A DNA stretch of 64,000 bases. Origin: DASSFZ01 sp035292585 (GTDB lineage Bacteria; Chloroflexota; Anaerolineae; Fen-1058). The stretch covers positions 13,141 to 77,140 of the forward strand of contig DATDPU010000160.1 in the NCBI GenBank assembly GCA_035292585.1. The letters run 5' to 3'. Below the pieces are notes generated by a model. That model was not told the origin of the DNA. It saw only the letters and a program-made list of their open reading frames with translations, and made no database searches. Below, in pieces: positions 37,125 to 45,124 of the stretch (position 1 is the stretch's first letter; every line of letters starts with the position of its first letter). A program made the translations under genes and the position numbers.

Positions 37125-37138
37125 CTGGTATAGACCAG
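37125..37138 (+). promoter_or_regulatory. Candidate GntR/HutC operator
   Basis: CTGGTATAGACCAG is an inverted repeat with a single mismatch. It resembles the TGGTCTAGACCA-type sites bound by HutC-subfamily regulators such as DasR and NagR (established family knowledge). It lies between the predicted transcription start and ATG 37152, a position suited to autorepression. Confidence 0.7.
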
Positions 37139-37151
37139 CTGGCTCAAGCCG

Positions 37152-37997
37152 ATGACGTTGACCAACATAACCTCCAAAAGAGTGCTTGTGTTGGATTCTG
37201 ACTCTGCCAAACCCGAACCGGCATCCCTGAGTAGCCTCCTAAACAGGCTGCAAATCAACCACGCCTCTCCCATTCCCTTTTATCATCAACTCAAAGAGCA
37301 AATACTGAGCGCGATTGCCGAAGGGATACTCAATGAAGGCGATCCCCTGCCCTCCGAACGCGAGCTGGTCGAGCACTTGAACATCAGCCGGATGACGATC
37401 CGGCGTGCGTTCAACGAGCTTATCGTGAGCGGCCAGCTGCGCAGCCGACAGGGGAAAGGTACTTACATTCAAGCCGCCAAGGTGGAGCAGCGTCTGGCGC
37501 GCCTGGCCGGTTTCAGCGCCGATATGACGCGCGCGGGTCATCGGATTACCAGCCGGGTGTTGCGCAGCGAGGTGGAGGCGGCGGCCGGCTCGCTCGTCGA
37601 TCATTTGCAGGTCAAGCCAGGCGAGCCGATCGTGGCGCTGGAGCGCGTGCGCCTGGTGGATGGCGAACCGACCAGTTGGGAACGAGCCTATCTGCCGACC
37701 CGCCTGTGCCCCGAACTGACCCGGTTCGACTTTGAGCGGACTTCGTTGTACGACATACTCCGCCGTGAGTACCACCTTAACTTGTGCTGGGCGCGCCAAC
37801 GCATGGAAGCCGCCCTGGCTAATTGGCAGGAACAGCAACTCTTACTCATCCCGGAAGGCGCGCCGATCTTGCTGTCGGAGCGGACGCTCTACACGGACGG
37901 CGATGTGGTGCTGGAATACGGCAAATCGTCGTATCGCGGCGATCGGTATCGTTACGAAATCGACTTGATCGGAGATCGGCTGAATGAATGCAAATGA
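37152..37997 (+). CDS. GntR/HutC-family transcriptional regulator
   Basis: DNA-binding regulator of 281 aa, first gene of the PTS operon. After an unusual 35-residue leader, the winged helix spans about 40-108 (PFYHQLKEQILSAIAEG, LPSERELVEHLNISRMTIRR, GKGTYI). A UTRA effector domain follows (about 125-275, including PLVALERVR-like PIVALERVRLVDGEP and SLYDILRREY). UTRA domains bind small sugar or amino-sugar phosphates, consistent with control by a PTS product. Its stop lies 14 bases beyond the next start. Confidence 0.92.
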   Translation: MTLTNITSKRVLVLDSDSAKPEPASLSSLLNRLQINHASPIPFYHQLKEQILSAIAEGILNEGDPLPSERELVEHLNISRMTIRRAFNELIVSGQLRSRQGKGTYIQAAKVEQRLARLAGFSADMTRAGHRITSRVLRSEVEAAAGSLVDHLQVKPGEPIVALERVRLVDGEPTSWERAYLPTRLCPELTRFDFERTSLYDILRREYHLNLCWARQRMEAALANWQEQQLLLIPEGAPILLSERTLYTDGDVVLEYGKSSYRGDRYRYEIDLIGDRLNECK

Positions 37998-38433
37998 GCT
38001 GCCTCCGCCCGTAGGGGTCGTCATCGCCAGCCACGGCGGCCTGGCGCGGGCGTTGTTAGCCAGCACCGAGATGATCGTCGGCGCGCAAGAGGCCGTGGCG
38101 ACGGTGTGCTTGGAGCCGCAAGACAACCTGGAGACGTTTCACGCCGCATTGAGCGCCGCCATCGATCAAACCGAGCGCGGATCGGGCGTGCTGGTGCTCA
38201 TCGATCTGTTCGGCGGCACGCCGGGCCATGCGGCGGCGCTGTGTATTCGCGAGCGCGAGCGGCCGATCGTATCGGGCGTGAATCTGCCTATGCTGCTGGA
38301 GGTATTGTTAGCGCGCTGGGCCCGGTCGCCCGAGGCGCTGTCAGCTTTGGCGCTGGCGTCCGGGGCAAAAGGAATCGTAGACATCACCGCCAAGATACGC
38401 GAAGCGGCGGCGGCGCGCTTTGCCGACGATTGA
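37984..38433 (+). CDS. PTS mannose-family EIIA component
   Basis: Phosphocarrier of 149 aa that would accept phosphate from HPr and pass it to EIIB. GVVIASHGGLARALLAS carries the phosphorylated His (residue 17), and LVLIDLFGGTPGHAAAL is the conserved second motif. It overlaps the regulator gene by 14 bases. EIIB and EIIC-EIID are encoded downstream; EI and HPr are not in the window. Confidence 0.93.
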   Translation: MNANELPPPVGVVIASHGGLARALLASTEMIVGAQEAVATVCLEPQDNLETFHAALSAAIDQTERGSGVLVLIDLFGGTPGHAAALCIRERERPIVSGVNLPMLLEVLLARWARSPEALSALALASGAKGIVDITAKIREAAAARFADD

Positions 38434-38495
38434 ACCTACGCATCACCTAAACACTACGCTACATCTTTATGCGCCGAAGCACGAGGAGCTATCGA

Positions 38496-39593
38496 ATGGC
38501 ACCCCCAACCGTCGAAGTCACCAATCTCGTCAACCCCGATCAACCCATCGCCGCCGGACAGATGCGGCGGGTCGTATTGACCGGCCCGCGCCAGCTGGTT
38601 TTTCAAGACGTGCCGATCCCGCTGCCCGGCCCCGGCCAGGTGCTGGTCAACATTCGCGCCTGCGCGTTGTGTACCTGGGAGCAGCGCACCTATACCGGCG
38701 AAGAGAAGTTCGTGCCGCTGCTGGGCGGCCACGAGATGTCGGGCATCGTCAGCGCAACGGGCAAAGACGTGTTGCTCGACGTGAAGGAGGGCGATCAAGT
38801 TTCGATCGCCGGCTTGAACCGCTGCGGCCAGTGCGAATCGTGCCGGCGCGGCTACAATAACATCTGCGACAACGCGCGCAAGATGAACAAGCATCCGGGC
38901 GACATCTACGGGCCGGGCGGCCTCGGCCAGTATGTCATTGCCCATGCCGAAGACGTGTTCGTCTTCCGGCCGGCCGTGCCGTTTGAATACGCCGCGCTGA
39001 CCGAACCGTTGGCGTGCGTCCTGCGCAGCGTCAAACGCGCGGCGATCCAGCAGGCCGAGAAAGTGGTCATCATCGGCGGCGGGATCATGGGCCTGTTGCA
39101 CCTGCAGCTGGTCAAAGATTATCACGGCATTGTGATCGTCAGCGAGCCGAACGCGGGACGGCGCGCCAAAGCGCTGGAGTTGGGCGCGACCTTCACCCTC
39201 GACCCGCTCAGTGAAGACTATGTCACCCGCATCAAAGAGTTGACCCACGGTCGCGGCGCGGACGTCACCTATGTATGTGTGGCGCAGGCGCCGGTCATCG
39301 AGCCGGCGATCAACGCCACGGCCAAGAACGGCCGCGTGCTGCTGTATTCCAGCATCCACCCGCGCGGCACCAAGTTCGAGGTCGATCCCAACCTGTTCCA
39401 CAACAATGAAGTCACGCTGACCGGCACGATGAGCCAGACGCGCCAGGACTTCTTTGAATCGGCTGAACTGATCGGCAAAGGGCTGATCGACTTGAAGCCG
39501 CTGATCAGCGCCATGTATCCGTTGGGCGATGTCCAGCAAGCGTTCGAGGCGGCGCTGCAGCTGGATACGTATCGCGTGATAGTAAACCCGTAA
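38496..39593 (+). CDS. Zinc-dependent medium-chain dehydrogenase
   Basis: NAD(P)-dependent polyol or sugar dehydrogenase of 365 aa. The catalytic zinc region is RACALCTWEQRTY with GGHEMSG. The structural zinc motif is CGQCESCRRGYNNIC, and the Rossmann motif is VVIIGGGIMGLLHLQL. The frame opens at 38469, but ATG 38496 is preceded by AGGAG (38483-38487), so it is preferred. Its position between EIIA and EIIB suggests that it oxidises the imported phosphorylated substrate before aldol cleavage (inference). Confidence 0.9.
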   Translation: MAPPTVEVTNLVNPDQPIAAGQMRRVVLTGPRQLVFQDVPIPLPGPGQVLVNIRACALCTWEQRTYTGEEKFVPLLGGHEMSGIVSATGKDVLLDVKEGDQVSIAGLNRCGQCESCRRGYNNICDNARKMNKHPGDIYGPGGLGQYVIAHAEDVFVFRPAVPFEYAALTEPLACVLRSVKRAAIQQAEKVVIIGGGIMGLLHLQLVKDYHGIVIVSEPNAGRRAKALELGATFTLDPLSEDYVTRIKELTHGRGADVTYVCVAQAPVIEPAINATAKNGRVLLYSSIHPRGTKFEVDPNLFHNNEVTLTGTMSQTRQDFFESAELIGKGLIDLKPLISAMYPLGDVQQAFEAALQLDTYRVIVNP

Positions 39594-39671
39594 GCGCGGC
39601 GGATTGGCGCGCGCGCACGGGCCGGCACAGGTCAGGGCCGTTCACACTACTTATAGAAGGGAGGTGAGCTT

Positions 39672-40154
39672 ATCAAAGCGTTCGGGCTGATACGGATCGA
39701 CGATCGTCTGATTCACGGGCAGGTGATCGCGGTATGGTGCAAACATCAGCGCTTCACGCGCATCGCCATCGTGGATGACAGCGCGGCGGCGGACCCGTTC
39801 ATGCAGGAGGTGCTGCGCCTGGCCGCGCCGCCGGACTTGCGCGTGGAGGTCTATTCGATCGCGACAGGGCTTGAGGTCTTGAGCCAGGATACGCCCGATC
39901 GGGAAACGACCCTGGTGCTGATGAAAACGCCGAAAGTGGCGCAGCAGCTATACGATGGGGGGCTTACTTTTTTTGCCCTCAACATCGGCGGGATGGGCAG
40001 CGCCCCCGGCCGGAAGAATCTCTTCAAAAACATCTCGGCCTCGGAAGCAGAGATCGCGATCCTCAAGTATCTGCTGGACAAGGGTGTGGAGGTTACGCTC
40101 CTGACCGTGCCAGGCGAGAAGTCCAAAGCGCTCTCGGAGTTGGTGGGCCAATAA
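39672..40154 (+). CDS. PTS mannose-family EIIB component with a non-canonical start
   Basis: Phosphorylates the sugar during import. The catalytic motif RIDDRLIHGQV requires translation upstream of GTG 39723, which is the first ATG/GTG/TTG in frame; the frame closes upstream at TAG 39654. A strong ribosome binding site (GGGAGGTGA, 39659-39667) lies seven bases before ATC 39672. Starting there gives 160 aa, the normal EIIB length, and puts the active-site His at residue 15, as in characterised IIB-Lev and IIB-Sor. ATC as start is inference; a sequence error at that codon is the alternative. Confidence 0.8.
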   Translation: MKAFGLIRIDDRLIHGQVIAVWCKHQRFTRIAIVDDSAAADPFMQEVLRLAAPPDLRVEVYSIATGLEVLSQDTPDRETTLVLMKTPKVAQQLYDGGLTFFALNIGGMGSAPGRKNLFKNISASEAEIAILKYLLDKGVEVTLLTVPGEKSKALSELVGQ

Positions 40155-40185
40155 CAGTCCATCAGAGTTGAAAGGGGAAGACGCC

Positions 40186-42009
40186 ATGAAGGCAAATCGG
40201 AAACAGATCAGCATCGCCATGGGCCTCTGCCTCGGCTTGCTGCTGATTAGCTTCGTTGTGGCCAGCGCCGCGCCAACCGCACAAACGGAGGCTGTGCGGG
40301 TGGACTTTTTCACGGCGGCCATCGTCGGCATTTTGTATTATCTCGCGCTCTCACCCTGGTTTGCTAACCTCGGCTTCACGGTTCTCTATCGTCCGCTGAT
40401 CGCCGGCACGCTGGTCGGGTTGGTGATGGGACGGCTTGGCGAAGGCATCGCCATCGGCGCGAACATCAACGTGCTGTACCTGGGCTGGATCTCGGCCGGC
40501 GGCTCGCTGCCCGGCGATCCCGGCCTGGCCGGCTACCTGGGCACGGCGTTGGCGCTGGGCGGCGGCTTAGACGTGCAGGGTGCGCTGGCCATCGCCGCGC
40601 CGTTGGGCCTGCTGGGCAGCCTGACCTGGTCGCTGCGCATGTCGGTGTGTTCGATCATCCCGCACCGCTCGGATCGCTTAGCTGAGGCCGGCGACGTCAA
40701 GGGGGTGGCGCGCAGCAACTACATTTATGCGCAACCATTCCTCTTCGTGGTGTATGCCGTGCCGGTAGCGCTGGCCGCGTATCTGGGTTCCGCCGTGGTA
40801 GCCAGCGCGCTGGACTGGATCGGCGCCAACGCGATCTGGGTCATGAACGGGCTGTTCACGGCCAGCGGCATGTTGGCCGCCCTGGGTATCGCGCTCAACC
40901 TCAAGTTCCTGCTGCGCGGCAGCGTCTGGCCCTACTTCTTCATCGGCTTTACCTTGACGGCCCTGGTGGCAGGCGGCATCAACCTGCTGGTAATGGCGAT
41001 CATCGGCGTGGCGCTGGCCTTCCTGCACGTGCAGTTTACCGAGAAGGCCCCCGATAAAGAAAAGGTCGCCGGCCTGCAACCGGTCGCTGTGCCGGTCGCA
41101 GCCGCAACCGCGCCCAATGGACACGGCAACGGGAGAGTGCTCACGCGCCAGGACGTGTTCCAGTCCTGGTTGCGCTGGCTGTTCTTCTCGCACTCCACCT
41201 ACAATTGGGAACGCCTGCAAGGCCTGGGCTTTGCGCACAGCATGACGCCTGTCATCGAGAAACTGTATCACACCAAGGAAGAAGTCAGCGCCGCGCTGAA
41301 GCGGCACCTGGTGTTCTTCAACACCCAACCGGATATCGGCGGTGTGATCCACGGCGCGGTGATCGCGATGGAAGAAGAGCGCGCATCGGGCGCCGAGATC
41401 AGCGACGACGCCATCAATGGCGTCAAGACCGGCCTGATGGGCCCGATGGCCGGCATTGGCGACACGATTCAGCAAGGCATTGTCATCCCGATCGTACTGG
41501 CCATCGGTATGGGCATCGCCACGGGCGGGGCCGTGGGCACGGCCACCACGGGCAATATCCTGGGGCCGCTGTTCGTTCTGGTGGTGCTCGCGGCCTTCAT
41601 CTGGGGCGTGGGCTGGCTGCTATGGTGGCAGGGCTACCAGCAGGGCCGCTCCGCTGTGACGAACATTCTGCAAGGCGGCCTGCTGAATCGCGTGATCGTC
41701 GGCGCGGGCGTGTTAGGCAACTTCATCATGGGCGCGCTGGCAGTGAGCTTCGTCAATCTCTCTACCCCGGTCGTCTTCACGATCGGCGGCACCACCTTCA
41801 GGCTGCAGGAGATCCTCAACAGCTTCATGCCGGAGCTGCTGCCGCTGTTGCTGGTCTTGCTGATCTGGTGGCTGGTGGCGCGGAAGAACGTATCGCCCAC
41901 GAAGATCATGCTCGCTATCCTCGTGATCGGCGTGCTGGGATCGTTCCCCCTCCTGCCGGGTCTCGATGCCAATGGCAATGCGATCCGGGTGGGGTTGTTT
42001 GGCGGCTAG
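40186..42009 (+). CDS. Fused PTS mannose-family EIIC-EIID permease
   Basis: A 607-aa membrane permease. Residues about 30-290 are EIIC (IVGILYYLALSPWF, GLVMGRLGEGIAIGANINVLYLG). Residues about 325-607 are EIID (SWLRWLFFSHSTYNWERLQG, FFNTQPDIGGVIHGAVIAMEEE, GLMGPMAGIGDT). These are normally separate polypeptides. The first 25-30 residues form an additional hydrophobic, signal-like segment ending in ASAAP. ATG 40186 follows AAGGGGAAG by five bases; an upstream TTG (40168) is less likely. Confidence 0.9.
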   Translation: MKANRKQISIAMGLCLGLLLISFVVASAAPTAQTEAVRVDFFTAAIVGILYYLALSPWFANLGFTVLYRPLIAGTLVGLVMGRLGEGIAIGANINVLYLGWISAGGSLPGDPGLAGYLGTALALGGGLDVQGALAIAAPLGLLGSLTWSLRMSVCSIIPHRSDRLAEAGDVKGVARSNYIYAQPFLFVVYAVPVALAAYLGSAVVASALDWIGANAIWVMNGLFTASGMLAALGIALNLKFLLRGSVWPYFFIGFTLTALVAGGINLLVMAIIGVALAFLHVQFTEKAPDKEKVAGLQPVAVPVAAATAPNGHGNGRVLTRQDVFQSWLRWLFFSHSTYNWERLQGLGFAHSMTPVIEKLYHTKEEVSAALKRHLVFFNTQPDIGGVIHGAVIAMEEERASGAEISDDAINGVKTGLMGPMAGIGDTIQQGIVIPIVLAIGMGIATGGAVGTATTGNILGPLFVLVVLAAFIWGVGWLLWWQGYQQGRSAVTNILQGGLLNRVIVGAGVLGNFIMGALAVSFVNLSTPVVFTIGGTTFRLQEILNSFMPELLPLLLVLLIWWLVARKNVSPTKIMLAILVIGVLGSFPLLPGLDANGNAIRVGLFGG

Positions 42010-42068
42010 CGCCCACGGGTCGAGCGGGCCGGCTGTCTAAGCGGCAGCGCTCAACGACGGACGGCATG

Positions 42069-42225
42069 CGACGGCCCGGGGCTTGCCGCTTCACCGGGCC
42101 GTCGTCCCAGCGCCTCACCGTCCGGCGTAGGACGAACCCGCTCTGCTGCGAGGGTGAAGGACGAACGACGAGTGACCCGTTCTGTCCTGCGTCGTCCGTC
42201 CTTTGTCTTCCATACCTGGGAGCGA
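42069..42225 (+). repeat. Hairpin and CGTCGTCCGTCCTT palindromic element in the 274-base gap
   Basis: CGACGGCCCGG (42069-42079) pairs perfectly with CCGGGCCGTCG (42094-42104); there is no T-run, so termination is uncertain. Further on, AAGGACGAACGACG (near 42157) is mirrored by CGTCGTCCGTCCTT, another word palindrome. Together they fill most of the gap between the PTS permease and aldolase genes. The aldolase ribosome binding site follows at 42274. Confidence 0.65.
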
Positions 42226-42283
42226 ACGGTTATCAAACCCGATACATGCGGGTGGGCGACATCTCACTTCTCCAAGGAGCCCC

Positions 42284-43066
42284 ATGTTTAAGAAACGCCG
42301 CATGAACCGCATCTTCAAGCCCGATGGCCGCAGCCTGATCGTCGCGATGGACCACGTGGGGTTTATGAACAAGCCGCTGCCCGGCCTGATCCGCGCCAAC
42401 GAGACGATCCGCGAGTGCGTGGCCAACGGCGCCGATGCGATCATGACCACCTACGGCACGGCGACCGCGTGCGTGGACGAGATCGGTGACGCCGGGCTGA
42501 TCCTCACCATCTCGTCGTTCGAGCGGCCGGCGATCGATCTGGCGGTGGAGCATGCGCTGCGCCTGGGCGCCGACGCAATCAAGGTGCTGGTCTATCCCTT
42601 TCAGAACCAACCCGAGCCGAGTATACTCAACCTGACCTGGCTCGGCGCGCAGTGCGCCGCCTGGGGCCTGCCGCTGCTGGCCGAGACGATCCCCGGCGGG
42701 TGGGCCGGCGGCCCGGAGATGCGCACGCCCGAAATGCTCGCCGCCGGCGCGCGTATCGGCGCGGAAGCGGGCGCGGACTTCATCAAGACCTTCGCGACCG
42801 GCGATCCGGCGCAGTTCCGCATCGTCGCCGACAACTGTCCGGTTCCTGTTGTGATCCTGGGCGGTGAGAAAGCCGGCAGCGATCGCGATCTGCTGCAAGG
42901 CGTCAAAGCGCAGCTCGACCACGGCGCGGCGGGCGTGGCGATGGGCCGCAACCTGTGGGGGCATCCTCAGCCGGGCCGAATCACGGCGGCGCTGGTTGCG
43001 CTGATCCACCACCAGGCCGGCGTGGACGAAGCGCTTGAAGAAATGGGCGCCGTTGCCGTCCGATGA
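42284..43066 (+). CDS. Class I aldolase (DhnA/LsrF/DeoC-type)
   Basis: Schiff-base aldolase of 260 aa. SLIVAMDHVGFM at the N-terminus, DAIKVLVYPF and the lysine in GADFIKTFATG (Lys168, the expected Schiff-base residue) fit the archaeal-type class I fructose-bisphosphate aldolase/LsrF family. GGEKAGSDRDLLQ is the phosphate-binding segment. ATG 42284 is preceded by AAGGAG (42274-42279); the earlier open frame from 42203 is word DNA. It probably cleaves the PTS-derived sugar phosphate (inference). Confidence 0.87.
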   Translation: MFKKRRMNRIFKPDGRSLIVAMDHVGFMNKPLPGLIRANETIRECVANGADAIMTTYGTATACVDEIGDAGLILTISSFERPAIDLAVEHALRLGADAIKVLVYPFQNQPEPSILNLTWLGAQCAAWGLPLLAETIPGGWAGGPEMRTPEMLAAGARIGAEAGADFIKTFATGDPAQFRIVADNCPVPVVILGGEKAGSDRDLLQGVKAQLDHGAAGVAMGRNLWGHPQPGRITAALVALIHHQAGVDEALEEMGAVAVR

Positions 43067-43240
43067 CAACCGAAAACCGCGGTGATGTGCGGTTGCCGAA
43101 GATGCTGGCTGAGAAATATAGAGGTGGCCCTAACCTGAAGTCTTGATGCAACTGCGGCGCCTCTCGATCGGGCTCTGCCGGCCGGCCTGCCTCTGCGCGG
43201 ATCCGGTCGGACACCAAACCTAATCCAAAGCTGTGAGACG

Positions 43241-43672
43241 ATGAGAGATCAATTACCTTTAATCCTGACGGTTGCCGGTTTAGCTTACAGCGGTTCGAGC
43301 GCAATCCTCGAATTGCTCAAACCGGTCGTCGACCAATCGCTTCAGGCCGAATGGCGGGTCGTGTCGGCTGCCGAGCTGATCGAGACGGCCCGGCGCGAGC
43401 GGCCGGCGCTCATCCTCATCGGGCATCGCCCGCTGTCGCGATCCGAATTGAGAGTGTGGGGCGGGGAGCTGATCAAGGCCCTGAAGAGCGATCCGCAGCT
43501 GCGGCCGATCCCGGTGCTGCTGTTCGAATCGCTGCTGAACATCGAGCATGTCGCGCGGGAGTCGGGCGCCGATGCCTACGTCGAGCTGCCGATGTCGCCG
43601 CAACACTTCAGCGAGACGATTCAACGCTTGCTGAGCGTACACACCCAGGCTGAACTACACCCGGCAACTTAA
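43241..43672 (+). CDS. Degenerate receiver-domain protein
   Basis: A 143-aa single-domain protein with the receiver pattern of alternating strands and helices. RPALILIGHRPLSR stands where the phospho-accepting Asp (ILID) should be, and VELPMSP replaces the usual KP loop. It is therefore probably a pseudo-receiver that cannot be phosphorylated, or a remote homologue. The 174 bases upstream contain only a weak ACCGC/GCGGT hairpin. No histidine kinase is nearby. Confidence 0.6.
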   Translation: MRDQLPLILTVAGLAYSGSSAILELLKPVVDQSLQAEWRVVSAAELIETARRERPALILIGHRPLSRSELRVWGGELIKALKSDPQLRPIPVLLFESLLNIEHVARESGADAYVELPMSPQHFSETIQRLLSVHTQAELHPAT

Positions 43673-43721
43673 GCCGACCCGCGCCTGAATCCAACCGGCT
43701 GGCGCGAACAGTCAGGTCTGC

Positions 43722-45041
43722 ATGACCACGGTGATCCTCGGCCAGTGGTTGCTATATGCCGCCGACGCCCCGCCCGAGCGCAAGTGGGGCGTCGCCGTAG
43801 ACGTCGATCGGGTTACGGCGATCGGTCCGCACGCCGATCTGCTTGCGCGCTTCCCCGCCGCCGAGGTCGTCGATGCGACGGGCGGCGTCATCGCACCCGG
43901 CTTTGTCAACGCGCATCAGCACCTGTATGGCGTGCTCTCGCACGGCATTCCGCTCGATCGTGCGCCTCAAGACTTCTGGGCCTTCCTTGAAGAATTCTGG
44001 TGGCCGAGGCTGGAGGATGCGCTCGACCATGATCTGATCCGCGCTGCCGTTGACATGGCCTGCCTGGAGATGGTGCGCTGCGGCGTGACCACTTTCTACG
44101 ACGTACTCGAAGCGCCGCTGGCATTGCCCGGCTGCTTGCAGGCCGAGGCCGAAGTCGTGCGCCGCTGGGGGTTGCGCGGCGTTTTATCGTTTGAAGCGAC
44201 GCAGCGCGTGAGCCGGGAGAACGGCGAACTCGGCCTGCACGAGAACGTCGAGTTTATCGAAGCGTGCCGGCAGACGGACGGACTCGTGTCGGGGTTGATG
44301 TGCTTTCACACGACCTTCACTTGCAGCGCCGATTTTATCCGCCGCGCCTTCGAGCTGGGCGAGCAGCATGCTGCGCTGGTTCATTTCCATTGTTCCGAAG
44401 GCCGGTACGAACCCGAATACACGCTCAAGCATTTCGGCCGGCGCCCGGTGGAGCATTATGCTAAACTAGGCGTCCTCAGTTCCCGCGCGTTCGCTTCGCA
44501 GTGCGTGCAGATCGATCAACGCGAAATTGAGCTGCTGGCCCAACACGGTGCGCGGGTCAGCCATATGCCGTTGTCGAATTGCGAAGTCGGCGGCGGGATC
44601 GCGCCCGTGCCCGCGCTGTTAGCGGCGGGCGTGCCGGTCAGCCTGGGCACCGATGGCTACGTCAATAACTACTTCGCGCTGATGCGCGGCGCGTTCCTGA
44701 TCCACAAGGCGCATCTGGAGAACCCGCAGGTGATGCCCGCGCACGTCGTGTGGAAGATGGCGACGCTGAATGGCGTGCACGATTTGAAGCTGGCCGATCG
44801 CATCGGGCAGCTACGGCCGGGCTATTCCGCCGATCTCATCCTGATCGACGCCGACACACCGACGCCGTTGAGCGCGGGCAACTTGCTGGATCAGCTGCTG
44901 CTCTGGCGCGATCCGGGTAATATTCAGAGTGTGATGTGCGCGGGCCGCTGGCTGATGCGCGATCGCGAAGTGATCGGCGTGGACGAGGCAAGGATTCGGG
45001 CGCGGTGCCGCGAAGCGGCGGAGCGGTTGTGGAAGATTTGA
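43722..45041 (+). CDS. SsnA-like amidohydrolase
   Basis: A 439-aa metal-dependent deaminase/hydrolase of the ATZ/TRZ-MTA/SAH deaminase superfamily, closest in pattern to E. coli SsnA. VNAHQHLYGVLSHGI gives HxH. VHFHCSEG supplies His and catalytic Glu, and LGTDGYVNNYFALMRGAF supplies the Asp. The C-terminus (PTPLSAGNLLDQLLLW, VMCAGRWLMRDREV) is SsnA-like. At the position of the second catalytic His (normally AHC) it has SQC, a Gln. SsnA is encoded beside molybdenum hydroxylase genes in E. coli, as here. Confidence 0.82.
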   Translation: MTTVILGQWLLYAADAPPERKWGVAVDVDRVTAIGPHADLLARFPAAEVVDATGGVIAPGFVNAHQHLYGVLSHGIPLDRAPQDFWAFLEEFWWPRLEDALDHDLIRAAVDMACLEMVRCGVTTFYDVLEAPLALPGCLQAEAEVVRRWGLRGVLSFEATQRVSRENGELGLHENVEFIEACRQTDGLVSGLMCFHTTFTCSADFIRRAFELGEQHAALVHFHCSEGRYEPEYTLKHFGRRPVEHYAKLGVLSSRAFASQCVQIDQREIELLAQHGARVSHMPLSNCEVGGGIAPVPALLAAGVPVSLGTDGYVNNYFALMRGAFLIHKAHLENPQVMPAHVVWKMATLNGVHDLKLADRIGQLRPGYSADLILIDADTPTPLSAGNLLDQLLLWRDPGNIQSVMCAGRWLMRDREVIGVDEARIRARCREAAERLWKI

Positions 45042-45120
45042 ACCGCGGAGATGCGGAGAGCGCAGAGGGTTAAAAAACTCAGCGGCCTCTGCGCCTTTGC
45101 GGTGAATTCACCGCAGGGGG
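45042..45120 (+). repeat. CCGCAGAGG-type palindromic word element
   Basis: GCGCAGAGG and CCTCTGCGC pair around a TTAAAAAACTC-containing centre, with outer words GCGGAGATGCGGAG and TTTGCGGTGAATTC. The same words reappear at the end of the window (63964-64000). It fills the gap between the amidohydrolase and hydroxylase genes and ends in a GGGGG ribosome-binding segment. Confidence 0.75.
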
Positions 45121-45124
45121 ATGT

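Noticed and set aside
42069..42104. Strong hairpin downstream of the PTS permease as an intrinsic terminator
   Set aside because: The 11-bp stem is perfect, but no T-run follows, and it lies within word-element DNA, so termination is not supported.
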